A stretch of 64,000 nt of DNA from Platanthera guangdongensis (lineage: Eukaryota > Streptophyta > Magnoliopsida > Asparagales > Orchidaceae). Below, piece after piece: positions 11,504 to 23,228 of the stretch. The position numbers and the translations under genes were made by a program. Numbering within the stretch: position 1 is the first letter of the stretch; each line of letters starts with the position of its first letter. The stretch lies in the NCBI GenBank assembly GCA_039583875.1, contig CM077153.1:109612568-109676567 (forward strand), read 5' to 3'. Under the pieces are notes generated by a model that worked only from the letters and a program-made list of their open reading frames with translations, was not told the origin of the DNA and did not search any database.

Positions 11504-11596
11504 TTGCTCAAAAAGCACATAAATGTCTGAGTAGATCCTGTTGGCAGATTCAGTGAATTCAAGTACAGATTCAGCATAATCAAGAAAATCAAGAAA

Positions 11597-13633
11597 ATGG
11601 TTTCAACAGAGAATCATAAAAAACTTGGATCCATGAAGTTGCCAATTTGCAGAAAGGAGATTTTTGGCATCTAGAAAGAAAGGGTTAGACTGTTTATGGA
11701 AGCCTCTGACCCTAGAATCTATATCACAGTTAAAGAAGGGCCATATGTGCCAATGAAGGTATCTGTGTTTGATGCAAATCAGAGAACACCAAAAGACTTT
11801 TCTGAAATGACCAAGGATGAGATTATTCTGGCCACCATGGACAAAAGGGCCCAGAATATTATAGTAAGTGCAATAGATGATGCTATATTTCAGAACTTGA
11901 TACACTATAAAACATCAAAGGAGATGAGGGATACTCTGATAGTGTACATGGAGGGTTCAAAAGAAGTTAGACAGGACAGAAAGTCTTTGTTAAAACAAGA
12001 ATATGAGAGCTTCAGACAAGCCAGGTCTGATAGTATAACAGAATGATATAAGAAATTCTATAGGATTATCAATGAGTTGATGTCCTATGGAAGAGAATTC
12101 AGCAATTATGAGCTGAATGATAAGTTTTTGAGGTCCCTAACAAAGGACTGAGAAACCAAGATCTGTGCCATAAGGGAAATGACCAAGTTAGCAGACATTC
12201 CTCCTCCAACATTGTTTGGAAAGCTGCTATCCTATGAAATGCAGCTAATGGTAAGGAAAGAAGAGGAGAAGACTACCAGAGTTGAGCATAAAGAAAGAGC
12301 TGTGGCATTCAAGACAGAAGCCACCAAGAAATACAAAAGTAAGTCTCCATCTCCACCTCCAAAGGTTGCTGGATCTGAGACAGATGAGACAGAATGCAGG
12401 AATTCTGAAAGCAGTGAGAGTGATGAGGATTTTGCAGCTTTCACAAGACACTTTCAGAAGTTTCTAAAGAAGAAACAGTGGAGGTCAAAGCCATCCACTT
12501 CACAGGGAAAAGATGACTATTATCAGAATATGAAGTCATCAAAGAAAGACAGGAGAAAGCCCAAGTCAAGCAAAGTAACTTTATCAAAAATTGTATGCTA
12601 TTGCTGTAACAGACAAGGACATGTTGTTGCTGACTGTCCAAAGAAAAGGAGAGAGTCTACTGATAAGAAGAAGACTCAAATCAAGTGCAAGAAGCAAAGG
12701 TCCTTTATTGACAAGAAGGATAAAAGTCTGTCAGACATATCATCTTCAAAAACTGATTCAGAAGTAGAAGCTTACTTTGGACTGTTTGCTAAAGAAGAGG
12801 AAGAAGAGTTCATCCAGTTAATGAACTCTATATATGAGCAAGAGGACAATCAGTGCCAAGGACTGATGGCCTTAACAAAAGGTGACAAAATCCAGGATCA
12901 TCCTGGACCTAGTCAGGTACAAAATTGTTCTTTAAGTTCAATTTCTAGTGCTAGTTCAGATTCAGTTACATCGGCATCAAGTGATGCCAGTGGATCTGAA
13001 TCTGAAGGGGATATTCATCAGTTGATTGATGAATATAGAGTTCTGTTGCAAGCTTTTAAGAAAAGCAAATCCTTAGCCAAGAGTTAGGCAAAGGAGATTG
13101 CTAGTCTCAAAGAGGCTGCAACTGATTTTGATAAGTTAGTTGATCAGAAATTAAATGAAATAGCCAGGCTGAAGTACATTACTGTTATTCAGATGGGAAG
13201 TATAACATTTAAGAATGATCAAATCAGAAATCTGGAGATTAGTCTTCAGAAGGAGAGAGATATAGATGCAAGGTTTTCTAAACCAAAGTCTGTTCTACCT
13301 TTGATTGATGAATTTGTACATCAAAAGGGTAAAACTGGATTAGGGTTTACACAACCTGCTAGGACTGTAAAGTCCAAGTCTAAGGGCAAAGCCCCAGTAC
13401 TCAACAAGCCTGCTGTAGATAGAACAGCTAGGGTTGCACTTAAGCAAAGGTACAATAGATTTGAGTGTTGGTGCTGTGGCAAGGTAGGCCACTTTAACAT
13501 AGACTGTTGGCACAATTCTAGTGCCAAGATGTATAGCAAACTGCCTGTTGGAAGATCTACAGGTAGCTTTGTTAAGAGGCAAACTAACCAGCACCAAGGA
13601 CCCAAGAATTCTTTGGGTTCTAAGGTTAACTAA
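11597..13633 (+). pseudogene. gag: copia B gag with two zinc knuckles
   Basis: Start chosen at ATG 11597 (MVSTENHKKLG). It encodes a copia-type Gag: capsid region (TSKEMRDTLIVYMEG, then ELNDKFLRSL and PPTLFGKLLSYEMQL), an acidic/serine-rich stretch, and two CCHC knuckles, CYCCNRQGHVVADC and CWCCGKVGHFNIDC. Internal stops at 11672 (TAG), 12044 (TGA), 12149 (TGA) and 13085 (TAG) all fit G-to-A or C-to-T change of Trp or Gln codons. The last stop, TAA at 13631, comes just before the protease and lies in the same frame as pol. No frameshift seen. Confidence 0.92.
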
Positions 13634-13930
13634 TCTGTTTTGCAGGTGAGTCCAAGTGACCATGCCCCAATATGGTACTTGGACAGTGGATGTTCCAGGC
13701 ACATGACTGGAACTAGGGGATTGCTAAAGGACTACACACCAATCAAGGATGGTTCTAAAGTCACCTTTGGTGGTTCTGAAAAAGGAATCATCAAAGGTTT
13801 TTGTAACATTTCTAGCAACCTTATAACTATTACTCAAGTGGCTTATGTTAAAGGTTTGAAACACAACCTCATTAGTATAAGTCAGCTAAGTGATCTAGGA
13901 TATGACATCTCATTTATCAAAGATGGTTGT
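13634..13930 (+). pseudogene. pol: copia B pol, part 1: protease
   Basis: Frame 13640 onward gives IWYLDSGCSRHMTG (aspartic protease, DSG), VTFGGSEKG and LKHNLISISQLSD, ending at GYDISFIKDG. The coding sequence is cut by A-2 and resumes at 23234 with CHIRRSNDQE after one copy of GTTGT is discounted. Confidence 0.93.
13926..13930. other. target duplication of A-2 (left), GTTGT
   Basis: Matches 23229-23233 exactly. Insertion is inside the pol gene of copia B. Confidence 0.95.
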
Positions 13931-13994
13931 TGTAACGCCCCGAAACTCAAAGGAGCAAAGGGGGACGTTTTGGGCCAGTTTTGGTTTCTGGCTG

Positions 13995-14545
13995 AAGGCA
14001 CACGGCCTGGGACACGGGCGTGTCCCAGGGCGTGTCGACCCGTGTCGACACTTAGCCGTGAAATCGTCGAGTTATTCTCGACGATTCGTCGAGAATGGGC
14101 ACACGGCCCGCGACACGGGCGTGTCGTCGGGCGTGTCGACCCGTGTCGACGAGCGTCAAGGTGAAATCGTCGAGATTCACTCGACGGTCGTCGAGACAAG
14201 GCACACGGCCTAGGACACGGGCGTGTCCAAGGCCGTGTCATCCAGTCGTCGTTCTCCCCTCGACGAAATGTCCCGTGTACACGGCCTGGGGGCCCAGGCG
14301 TGTCAATGTGACACGGGCAAGGACACGGGCGTGTCCTAGAACCCGTGCAGTGCTCGGGTTGGAAACGGGGGAAAAAATCATGGGTACACGGCCGGCTACA
14401 CGGCCGTGTCAGCTGGAACACGGGCGTGTCAGCTCGAACACGGGCGTGTTCGATACCCGTGTGCGTGTTCAGAAGATTCGATTTTGACGGCGAATGCGGC
14501 ACACGGCCCTGGACACGGGCGTGTGCCAAGCCGTGTTCGGCCCAG
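13995..14545 (+). repeat. CpG-rich palindrome array in A-2 U3
   Basis: Successive inverted motifs: ACACGGGCGTGT, CCTGGGACACG paired with CGTGTCCCAGG, GTGTCGACAC, TCGTCGAGA paired with TCTCGACGA. Located upstream of the TATA-like box. It shares GTGTCGACAC with copia B and the ATCGTCGA core with copia C. Confidence 0.88.
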
Positions 14546-14623
14546 ATTGGGCATTTCAGCCCCGAATCAAAGCCGCTCGTTTTCTTAGGTTGAGATCCGA
14601 CGGCTGGGGATGGTTCCTGGGAG

Positions 14624-14632
14624 GATATACAC
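14624..14632 (+). promoter_or_regulatory. TATA-like box of A-2 LTR
   Basis: GATATACAC, about 200 nt upstream of the mini-exon ATG. A-1 has GGATATACC at the same distance. The box is weak. Confidence 0.4.
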
Positions 14633-14824
14633 GGGTTTGACTTAGAAAAATCCACACTTTTCATCACTTGATCTCTCTCCAAACCCTTGGAGAAAGAAGA
14701 GCCAAGGCTAGAGGAAGAGGAGCTAGATCCGCCATTGGAGGAGCTTCGGAGCTCCGAATCGCAAGCCGACTCCGGATCCACGGAGGCAACGCAAGCGCGG
14801 TGATTTCTATCCGATTACATTTCG

Positions 14825-14848
14825 ATGGCGCCAAAGAGGAACGCAAGG
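14825..14848 (+). CDS. gag: LTR-encoded gag start exon, A-2
   Basis: ATG plus seven codons (MAPKRNAR) followed by the donor-like G|GTAACG. Unspliced, the frame ends within about 20 codons. Spliced to 16361 it gives MAPKRNAR-VTRSGVG in frame and supplies the ATG that gag otherwise lacks. The second copy of the exon in the 3' LTR is at 21918-21941. Confidence 0.65.
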
Positions 14849-16360
14849 GTAACGATCCTCACTTGTGAGCTTGATAGCTTTCTTTCTTAGCATAGGAAGC
14901 CCTCTCTCGCGAGTTTGCGAAGAGTTGGAGGCATTCCTTCGGGTAGATATGTAAAGTCCCCGTTGTTTAGCGTCCGTATGCGAGAACGGACATAGGCATT
15001 GTGGTTGAAGCCTACCCGGACATGTTAGTTCGGATCGGTGATGTTGCATTGCATAAGGCCGGAGAAGACTCCGTGCTATTTGGTGTTTTCGGGTTTTCTA
15101 CGCGGTAGATTGCAGCAGGGAGCCTTGGGGACTAACCCAAAGGTGCACCCGGAAAACTGGGCGGACACGAGGTCTTGCCAACTTGGTGGCCTGAGTGCCA
15201 ACATGAACATAACGGGGTTATGTGTCTTGCGGTAGAATGGGACTCGGTGAAAGTTTGACCCGCGCAAATGGCTTAAATTGCCGTTGCGATGTGAGCACGG
15301 GTTAGATGGAGCCGTACCCGCTTTATGTCGTTCGGGTTAGAGAGACCTAAAGTTACATGGCACTCGCCGTTGGCATAGATGTGAGTCTTCGGTGGTCAAT
15401 GGCTTAAATTGACGTGACCAATACCATGAAGACGAATTGCTCATAGGAATGGCCGTCTAAGTGGCGGTGGTGAGTCCGGAATGTTAATGGCTTTAATTGA
15501 CGTGACATCGACCGGTTCGCCGAGAATGTGCCCTGAGTGCACGGGACGTGTGGCCGTACGAGCCAACGTCTGTGATGAGATGGCTATGGTTATATGCATT
15601 GCTCGCTTGTGCTAATGAACTGCAGGGAAGGAGCATCGCCGCCCCGAGTTGGGGGCGGGATCGTTATAATTTGGTCAGCATTGCTGACCGTTGCTTTGTT
15701 TGCCACCGTGCGGTGGTTTGTTTGCTTGCAGGTGCAGCTGGACCAAGCGGTCAATAGCGGGCTAAAGCCCTTTTTGCGAAGCTGGCCCTCGAAGGCCCAA
15801 GTGGAAATGTTTTCTATTTTATTCATGTATGGCCGGCCTGCGTGCCGAGGTTGGTAAATCATGTAATAGACAAATGAAACATCTCGTAAGGCCTTAAGGC
15901 CGACTTTTGAGTATTTTGTAATGACATTCCTTTTGGTTTTAGTGGACATTCATGCTTGTGCTGGGTTCTTGATTTGTAACTCTTATAAATTGCTTCGCTA
16001 GAATGCTCTGTGTAGGACGTTGAGATTGGTTGGATGGTTTCCATACGTACCCACCCGGTCTGTCTGTGGTATATGGCGTCGGGCCCCGGCCGGACCTACT
16101 GCTATATGCTATGCGACGGATAGGGGGTGTTACAATTTGGTATCAGACTACTGGTTTTGGTCGGGCTTGAATTGAATTCGTGGGCGAATTCTTTTTAAGG
16201 GGTGGTGAGCACATTGTGTGCGTCATCGTTATAACAGTAAAGAGAACCCATGAATGTCCACTTAGGAATGAAAATACTCGTGTTTGAGGAACCTGCGTGT
16301 TCCTATAATTGCTGTTTGCAATGTTATTTGGTCGCTTAACGGTGTTTTGTACCACTATAG
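14849..16360 (+). other. putative 1512-nt leader intron of A-2 spanning the primer site
   Basis: Donor GTAACG in the LTR and acceptor TACCACTATAG immediately before gag. It removes the rest of the LTR and the primer-binding site. Supported by conservation in A-1 and TekB. Not shown experimentally. Confidence 0.6.
16137..16149 (+). other. primer-binding site of A-2
   Basis: TTGGTATCAGACT starts 2 nt after the LTR. TGGTATCAGA matches the initiator-Met tRNA primer pattern over 10 nt. Confidence 0.85.
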
Positions 16361-17504
16361 GTGACCAGAAGTGGTGTTGGGCCGTCAGAACGCCGAGGTT
16401 CTGAGGCAAGTAGTGCACCAGAAGTTGCTCCCGCAACACCTTTGTCGGCTGAAAATATAAGATTGGTGGCTGAAGCGGTGTTAGCCGTGATAAATGCGCA
16501 GCCTGGGAGGCAAGCGCAGCAGCCAGCTCCTGTGATGGAGCAAGTACCTCTTCAAGAGGCGGAGCCGAGGAGGATGGAGCAAGTGGTTGTAGAACCAATA
16601 GTGCCAAGGAGGGCGACTGAGAGGCAGTTGAAGCATGTAATGAGCTTTAACCCTCCGTTATTCTCGGGGTTGGGAACCCCATCGCAGGCTGAAGACTGGC
16701 TCTCTAGGGTGAAGAGAGTCATGACAGCGACGGAGACGGAGGAGTGGCAGATGACCACCATTGCTACGTTCCTGTTGGACGGTGAAGCAAGGATGTGGTG
16801 GGAAGGCTTGGAGCTGCATCATCTGAGAGGAAGACAATTGATAGACGTTCCGATGGAAGAGTTCTCGGAATTGTTCTTAGCAAGATACCTCCCTTCTACT
16901 CAGAGGATTTCAATGGAGAATGAGTTCCTGAGGTTGGTGCAGGGTGAGCGAAGCGTGGATGAATATCTCCACGAGTTTACGCGGTTGAGTCGTTATGCGA
17001 GCTCTACCATCATGGATGAGGAGCGCAAGACTAATCGCTTATACGAAGGTCTGAGGGATGAGCTGAGACTATTACTGTCGGGGCCGATGACGCAGGGTTT
17101 CTTAACCTTGGTCAATACTGCCCGGTCCTTGGAGAAGGACATGAGGAGTGTACAGGCAAAGAAAAGCTTGGGTGAAAAGAAGTCTGAGTTTAAAGTGCCG
17201 ACTACTTCGAAGTCTGGCTATCGGAGGGCTTTCAAGAAGCATAGGACTTCGGGTCCAGCTCCTTCTGGCGCTTCTGGGGCGACTACGGGTCGGACCCCGG
17301 GTGCGTGTTTTACTTGCGGCAAGACGGGGCACTTTGCCCGTGATTGTTGGAGCGGACGTCCTAAGTCCGAAAGGAGGCCAGGAGCTACCTACGAAGAGAA
17401 GGGAAAGGCGGTGGAGTCGACCGCATCCCACTATGCTCCGGCCCAACCAAGGGTCTATAATCTTGGCCAACAGGAGGCCATTAAACAAGCTGACGTGGTG
17501 ACAG
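16361..17504 (+). CDS. gag: A-2 gag (main coding exon)
   Basis: About 381 residues. N-terminal acidic linker, then the Gag core (EDWLSRVKRVMTATETEEWQ; FLLDGEARMWWEGLE; RYLPSTQRISMENEFLRL; EFTRLSRYASSTIMDEERK), a basic segment and the CCHC knuckle CFTCGKTGHFARDC at about residues 315-330. It assembles the retrotransposon particle and binds RNA. The exon begins GTG right after an in-frame TAG (16358-16360) and the first internal ATG is more than 50 codons in, so I take the start to be the LTR exon at 14825. With the next intron retained, translation stops at TAA 17513-17515, giving Gag alone. Confidence 0.92.
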
Positions 17505-17580
17505 GTACGGTTTAATTTATAGCAAGTCAATTCCTTTATATGCTTGTTATGTATATGTTACCTTACCACTGCTTGTTTAG
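17505..17580 (+). other. putative 76-nt gag-protease intron of A-2
   Basis: ACAG|GTACGG to TTGTTTAG|GATTTG, AT-rich, with a pyrimidine-rich end. It separates gag (frame 2) from pol (frame 3). Removal joins codons ..[20 protein letters not shown] exactly. Same length in A-1; 77 nt with a different sequence but the same boundaries in TekB. Confidence 0.75.
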
Positions 17581-20500
17581 GATTTGTAATGATTTGTGAA
17601 AATCCCGCACGAGCACTCTTTGATACGGGAGCTTCACACTCCTTCTTGTCCGAAGGATTTATATCACGCATCGGAGTCCCTTCTTCGATGGCGAAGGACA
17701 AGTTGGATGTGTTATTGCCCAATGGGTGTTCGATGCGAGCGGTTAGGATCTGCGAGGTTAAGACTCGTATTGGAGAGCAGGAGTTCGACCTGCGGGCGTC
17801 TTTACTTCCGTTAGTGGAGTTTGACGTCATATTTGGCATGGACTGGCTCTCGGAGCAGCAGGCCCATATAGATTGCGGTAGCAAGGAAGTCAAGCTGGGA
17901 GCGAGTCGTGAGACGACGTTTAAGGGCTTAAAGGGGTCGAGCAAAACATTGATGTCTGCTCTTCAAGTGGTTAAGGCAGTTCGTGCCGGAGCAGAACTGT
18001 TCTTCACTCTAGTGGAGGTTGCAAAGCCGAAGCCCGCTATGGATTGTATTTCAGTGGTATCGGAATACCCTGATGTGTTCCCTGCAGATCTTCCTGGAGC
18101 CCCGCCACAACGGGAGATAGATTTTACTATCGAGCTAGTGCCAGGTGCAAAGCCTGTGTCACGATCTCCGTATCGGCTAGCGCCTAAGGAAATGGCGGAG
18201 CTGAAGGTTCAACTGCAAGAGTTGTTGGAGCAAGGGTATGTGCGCCCGAGTTCTTCGCCTTGGAGCGCACCGGTCCTCTTTGTTAAGAAGAAGGACGGAA
18301 GCTTGAGATTGTGTATTGATTATCGGGAGCTAAACAAGCTGACTGAGAAGAATAAGTACCCGATCCCCCGGATTGATGATCTCTTCGATCAGTTAGTCGG
18401 GTCGACGGTGTACTCGAAGTTAGATCTCAAGTCTGGGTACTATCAGCTGCGGATAAGGGAGAGTGATATCCCGAAGACAGCGTTTAGTACGAGATACGGG
18501 CATTATGAGTTTACGGTCATGCCGTTTGGGCTGACTAATGCGCCGTCAGTATTCATGGACTTGATGAACAGGACGTTCAGGGAGTACCTAGACCATTTCG
18601 TGATCGTCTTCATCGACGATATTTTGGTGTACTCGCAAAGTGAGGAGGATCACTTCAAGCATCTCCATTTGGTGTTGGAGACACTCAGGAGAAACCAGTT
18701 GTATGCCAAGTTCTCGAAGTGCGAGTTTTGGCTATCCTCAGTGGCGTTCCTCGGGCATATAGTGAGTGGAGAGGGTATTGCGGTGGATCCGGCGAAGATT
18801 GTTGCGATACGGGAGTGGCCTGAGCTTGCTACGGTAGCAGAAGTCCGGAGCTTTTTGGGGCTTGCCGGTTATTATAGGCGCTTCGTAGAGAACTTCTCGC
18901 GGATAGCGCTACCTCTCACTACTTTGACGAGGAAGGAGCATAAGTTCGTTTGGACGCCGGAGTGCGCGCGAGCTTTTGAGGAATTGAAGTGTCGGTTGAC
19001 CACGGCGCCTGTGTTGAGTTCGCCGGTTGGGACCGAAGGCTATGAGATATATAGCGATGCTTCAGGCAGCGGTTTGGGTTGCGTGCTACTGCAGCACGGC
19101 AGCGTGATAGCTTATGGCTCGAGACAACTAAAAGTGCACGAGAGGAATTATCCGGTCCATGACTTGGAGTTAGCGGCCGTGATTTTTGCCTTGAAGCTGT
19201 GGAGACACTATTTGTACGGTGTGAAGATTGACATCTACACCGATCACAAGAGCCTAAAGTATCTAATAGATCAGAAAGATTTGAATATGCGGCAGCGTAG
19301 GTGGATGGAGTTCCTGGGGGACTATACTTTTAAGATCCACTACGTGCATGGCAAAGGGAATGCGGTTGCGGATGCATTGAGTCGCCGAGCCCCAGCTCAA
19401 GCGAATTGGCTATCAGTGCATGATGAGCGGTTGGTGCAGGAGCTGGAGGCGTTGGAGATTGTTTGTGTGGATAGACAATCTAGCGCTGAAGCAGTGCTGA
19501 ATTGGACTGAAGTCCAATATGACCTGGCTGATCGGATTCGGCAGGCTTTGGATATGGATGCTCATATGAAGCAGTTCATGATAGAGGCTCTGGATGGGTC
19601 AAATTCCCAATTCGTCGTGGAGGACGGATTGCTTTGGAAAGACGGTCGTTTGTGCGTCCCAAGTGTGGGCAATTTACGGGTGGAGTTGTTGTACGAGGCA
19701 CACCATACCAAGTACTCGATTCACCCGGGGAGCACGAAGATGTACCGCGATATCAAGAAGCTATTTTGGTGGCCGGGTTTGAAGAAGGATGTGGCGCTAT
19801 ACGTAGCGAAGTGCCAAACCTGCGCCTTAGTAAAGGCGGAGTGCCAAAAGCCGGGAGGATTTCTTAAGTCCTTGCCTATTCCGGAGTGGAAATTCGACGA
19901 CATCTCTATGGACTTTGTGCATGGTTTGCCAAGGTCGCAGAAGGGGAACGACGCCATTTGGGTGGTGGTCGATCGATTAACGAAGGTGTCGCACTTTATT
20001 CCGCATAGGAAGGACGATCCGGTGGAGAAGCTGGCGAAGCTTTATGTGGATAATATAGTACGGCTTCATGGTGTGCCCCGCAGCATCGTGAGTGACCGTG
20101 ATGGGCGGTTCACGTCCAATGATTGGAGGCTGGTGCAGCAAATGTTGGGAACAAAGCTGAAGTTTAGCACAGCCTTCCATCCACAAACGGATGGGCAGAC
20201 CGAGAGGGTCAATAGAACCATGGAAGACATGCTTCGCATGTGTGTCTTGGACTTTGGAAAGCAATGGGAGGACCATCTTTATTTGGTGGAGTTCGCATAC
20301 AACAACAGCTACCAAGCAAGTATTCAGATGGCGCCTTTCGAGGCCCTTTATGGTAGAAGATGTCGCACGCCGTTGTCTTGGTTAGAAACGGGCGAGTCAA
20401 AGTTGTATAAGCGATCGGAAGTGGAGGATGCTACTTCCTTGGTAAGAACCATTCGGGAGAGGTTGCTCATGGCTCAGGACCGGCAAGCAAAGTACTATAA

Positions 20501-21029
20501 TGCCAAGCACAGGAACGTGGAGTTCGCTGTGGGCGATTATGTATACTTGAAGATCAAGCCGTTCAAGGGTGTCTCGCGGGTGCGGCGATTGAAAAAGCTA
20601 AGCCCGAGGTACCTTGGACCGTTCGAGGTTCTGGAGCGAGTGGGAGAAGCGGCCTATAGGTTGAAGCTTTCTGTGGAGCTAAGTGGTTTACACGATGTAT
20701 TCCACATTTCGGTACTTAGGAAGGCGGTGCAAGAGCCTACGCAAGTGATCGCGGTCGATCAAGTGCCGGTGGATAGTGGGCTAACGACAAAGGTCAAGCC
20801 CGTGCGGATTGAAGACTCGGAGGTCAAGCGGCTACGCAATAAAGAGATCAGGATGGTCAAAGTCCGGTGGGACAATTGCGGTCGTGAGGAGCTCTCCTGG
20901 GAGCGAGAGCAGACGATGCTTGACGAATATCCGGAGTTGTTCCGCTCAGGTACAAATTTTGTTTTGTACATGTTTTTCCCTTTATGTGATTTCGTGGGCG
21001 AAATTCTTTTAAGAGGGGTAGAGTTGTAA
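17581..21029 (+). CDS. pol: A-2 pol: protease, RT, RNase H, integrase, chromodomain
   Basis: About 1148 residues from the acceptor, uninterrupted. Protease [13 protein letters not shown] near the N-terminus; RT with [30 protein letters not shown] and the catalytic FIDDILVYS (near 18610); RNase H with [28 protein letters not shown] and [10 protein letters not shown]; integrase with HHCC ([11 protein letters not shown]...CQTCALVK) and D,D,E ([23 protein letters not shown]); C-terminal chromodomain ([26 protein letters not shown]). All catalytic residues are present, so it could be active. The frame runs through the polypurine tract and ends at a TAA formed by the first bases of the 3' LTR. Confidence 0.96.
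21011..21024 (+). other. polypurine tract of A-2
   Basis: AAGAGGGGTAGAGT next to the 3' LTR. Confidence 0.85.
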
Positions 21030-23228
21030 CGCCCCGAAACTCAAAGGAGCAAAGGGGGACGTTTTGGGCCAGTTTTGGTTTCTGGCTGAAGGCACACGGC
21101 CTGGGACACGGGCGTGTCCCAGGGCGTGTCGACCCGTGTCGACACTTAGCCGTGAAATCGTCGAGTTATTCTCGACGATTCGTCGAGAATGGGCACACGG
21201 CCCGCGACACGGGCGTGTCGTCGGGCGTGTCGACCCGTGTCGACGAGCGTCAAGGTGAAATCGTCGAGATTCACTCGACGGTCGTCGAGACAAGGCACAC
21301 GGCCTAGGACACGGGCGTGTCCAAGGCCGTGTCATCCAGTCGTCGTTCTCCCCTCGACGAAATGTCCCGTGTACACGGCCTGGGGGCCCAGGCGTGTCAA
21401 TGTGACACGGGCAAGGACACGGGCGTGTCCTAGAACCCGTGCAGTGCTCGGGTTGGAAACGGGGGAAAAATCATGGGTACACGGCCGGCTACACGGCCGT
21501 GTCAGCTGGAACACGGGCGTGTCAGCTCGAACACGGGCGTGTTCGATACCCGTGTGCGTGTTCAGAAGATTCGATTTTGACGGCGAATGCGGCACACGGC
21601 CCTGGACACGGGCGTGTGCCAAGCCGTGTTCGGCCCAGATTGGGCATTTCAGCCCCGAATCAAAGCCGCTCGTTTTCTTAGGTTGAGATCCGACGGCTGG
21701 GGATGGTTCCTGGGAGGATATACACGGGTTTGACTTAGAAAAATCCACACTTTTCATCACTTGATCTCTCTCCAAACCCTTGGAGAAAGAAGAGCCAAGG
21801 CTAGAGGAAGAGGAGCTAGATCCGCCATTGGAGGAGCTTCGGAGCTCCGAATCGCAAGCCGACTCCGGATCCACGGAGGCAACGCAAGCGCGGTGATTTC
21901 TATCCGATTACATTTCGATGGCGCCAAAGAGGAACGCAAGGGTAACGATCCTCACTTGTGAGCTTGATAGCTTTCTTTCTTAGCATAGGAAGCCCTCTCT
22001 CGCGAGTTTGCGAAGAGTTGGAGGCATTCCTTCGGGTAGATATGTAAAGTCCCCGTTGTTTAGCGTCCGTATGCGAGAACGGACATAGGCATTGTGGTTG
22101 AAGCCTACCCGGACATGTTAGTTCGGATCGGTGATGTTGCATTGCATAAGGCCGGAGAAGACTCCGTGCTATTTGGTGTTTTCGGGTTTTCTACGCGGTA
22201 GATTGCAGTAGGGAGCCTTGGGGACTAACCCAAAGGTGCACCCGGAAAACTGGGCGGACACGAGGTCTTGCCAACTTGGTGGCCTGAGTGCCAACATGAA
22301 CATAACGGGGTTATGTGTCTTGCGGTAGAATGGGACTCGGTGAAAGTTTGACCCGCGCAAATGGCTTAAATTGCCGTTGCGATGTGAGCACGGGTTAGAT
22401 GGAGCCGTACCCGCTTTATGTCGTTCGGGTTAGAGAGACCTAAAGTTACATGGCACTCGCCGTTGGCATAGATGTGAGTCTTCGGTGGTCAATGGCTTAA
22501 ATTGACGTGACCAATACCATGAAGACGAATTGCTCATAGGAATGGCCGTCTAAGTGGCGGTGGTGAGTCCGGAATGTTAATGGCTTTAATTGACGTGACA
22601 TCGACCGGTTCGCCGAGAATGTGCCCTGAGTGCACGGGACGTGTGGCCGTACGAGCCAACGTCTGTGATGAGATGGCTATGGTTATATGCATTGCTCGCT
22701 TGTGCTAATGAACTGCAGGGAAGGAGCATCGCCGCCCCGAGTTGGGGGCGGGATCGTTATAATTTGGTCAGCATTGCTGACCGTTGCTTTGTTTGCCACC
22801 GTGCGGTGGTTTGTTTGCTTGCAGGTGCAGCTGGACCAAGCGGTCAATAGCGGGCTAAAGCCCTTTTTGCGAAGCTGGCCCTCGAAGGCCCAAGTGGAAA
22901 TGTTTTCTATTTTATTCATGTATGGCCGGCCTGCGTGCCGAGGTTGGTAAATCATGTAATAGACAAATGAAACATCTCGTAAGGCCTTAAGGCCGACTTT
23001 TGAGTATTTTGTAATGACATTCCTTTTGGTTTTAGTGGACATTCATGCTTGTGCTGGGTTCTTGATTTGTAACTCTTATAAATTGCTTCCGCTAGAATGC
23101 TCTGTGTAGGACGTTGAGATTGGTTGGATGGTTTCCATACGTAACCACCCGGTCTGTCTGTGGTATATGGCGTCGGGCCCCGGCCGGACCTACTGCTATA
23201 TGCTATGCGACGGATAGGGGGTGTTACA
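21025..23228 (+). repeat. 3' LTR of A-2, 2204 bp
   Basis: Near-identical to 13931-16134. Differences seen by eye: A-run length at about 21466, C/T near 22209, an extra C near 23090 and C/A near 23146. Confidence 0.96.

Larger units (their letters stand above)
13931..16134 (+). repeat. 5' LTR of A-2, 2204 bp
   Basis: Runs TGTAACGCCCC to GGGGGTGTTACA. Contains the palindrome array, TATA-like box, leader and the ATG mini-exon at 14825. Confidence 0.96.
13931..23228 (+). mobile_element. Tekay-like Ty3/gypsy element A-2, apparently intact
   Basis: 9298-bp element with LTRs 13931-16134 and 21025-23228 (both 2204 bp), primer site, gag and pol without stops or frameshifts once a 76-nt intron is removed, polypurine tract and perfect GTTGT duplication. 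By eye the LTRs differ at only about two substitutions and two 1-nt indels, so it is the youngest element here. The pol order protease-RT-RNase H-integrase-chromodomain and the LRNKEI chromodomain signature put it with Tekay/Del chromoviruses. Confidence 0.96.

Noticed and set aside
16250..16336. ATG at 16250 as the A-2 gag start
   Set aside because: In the same frame as gag but it meets TAA before gag. It could be an upstream ORF in unspliced RNA; the LTR mini-exon gives a better supported start.
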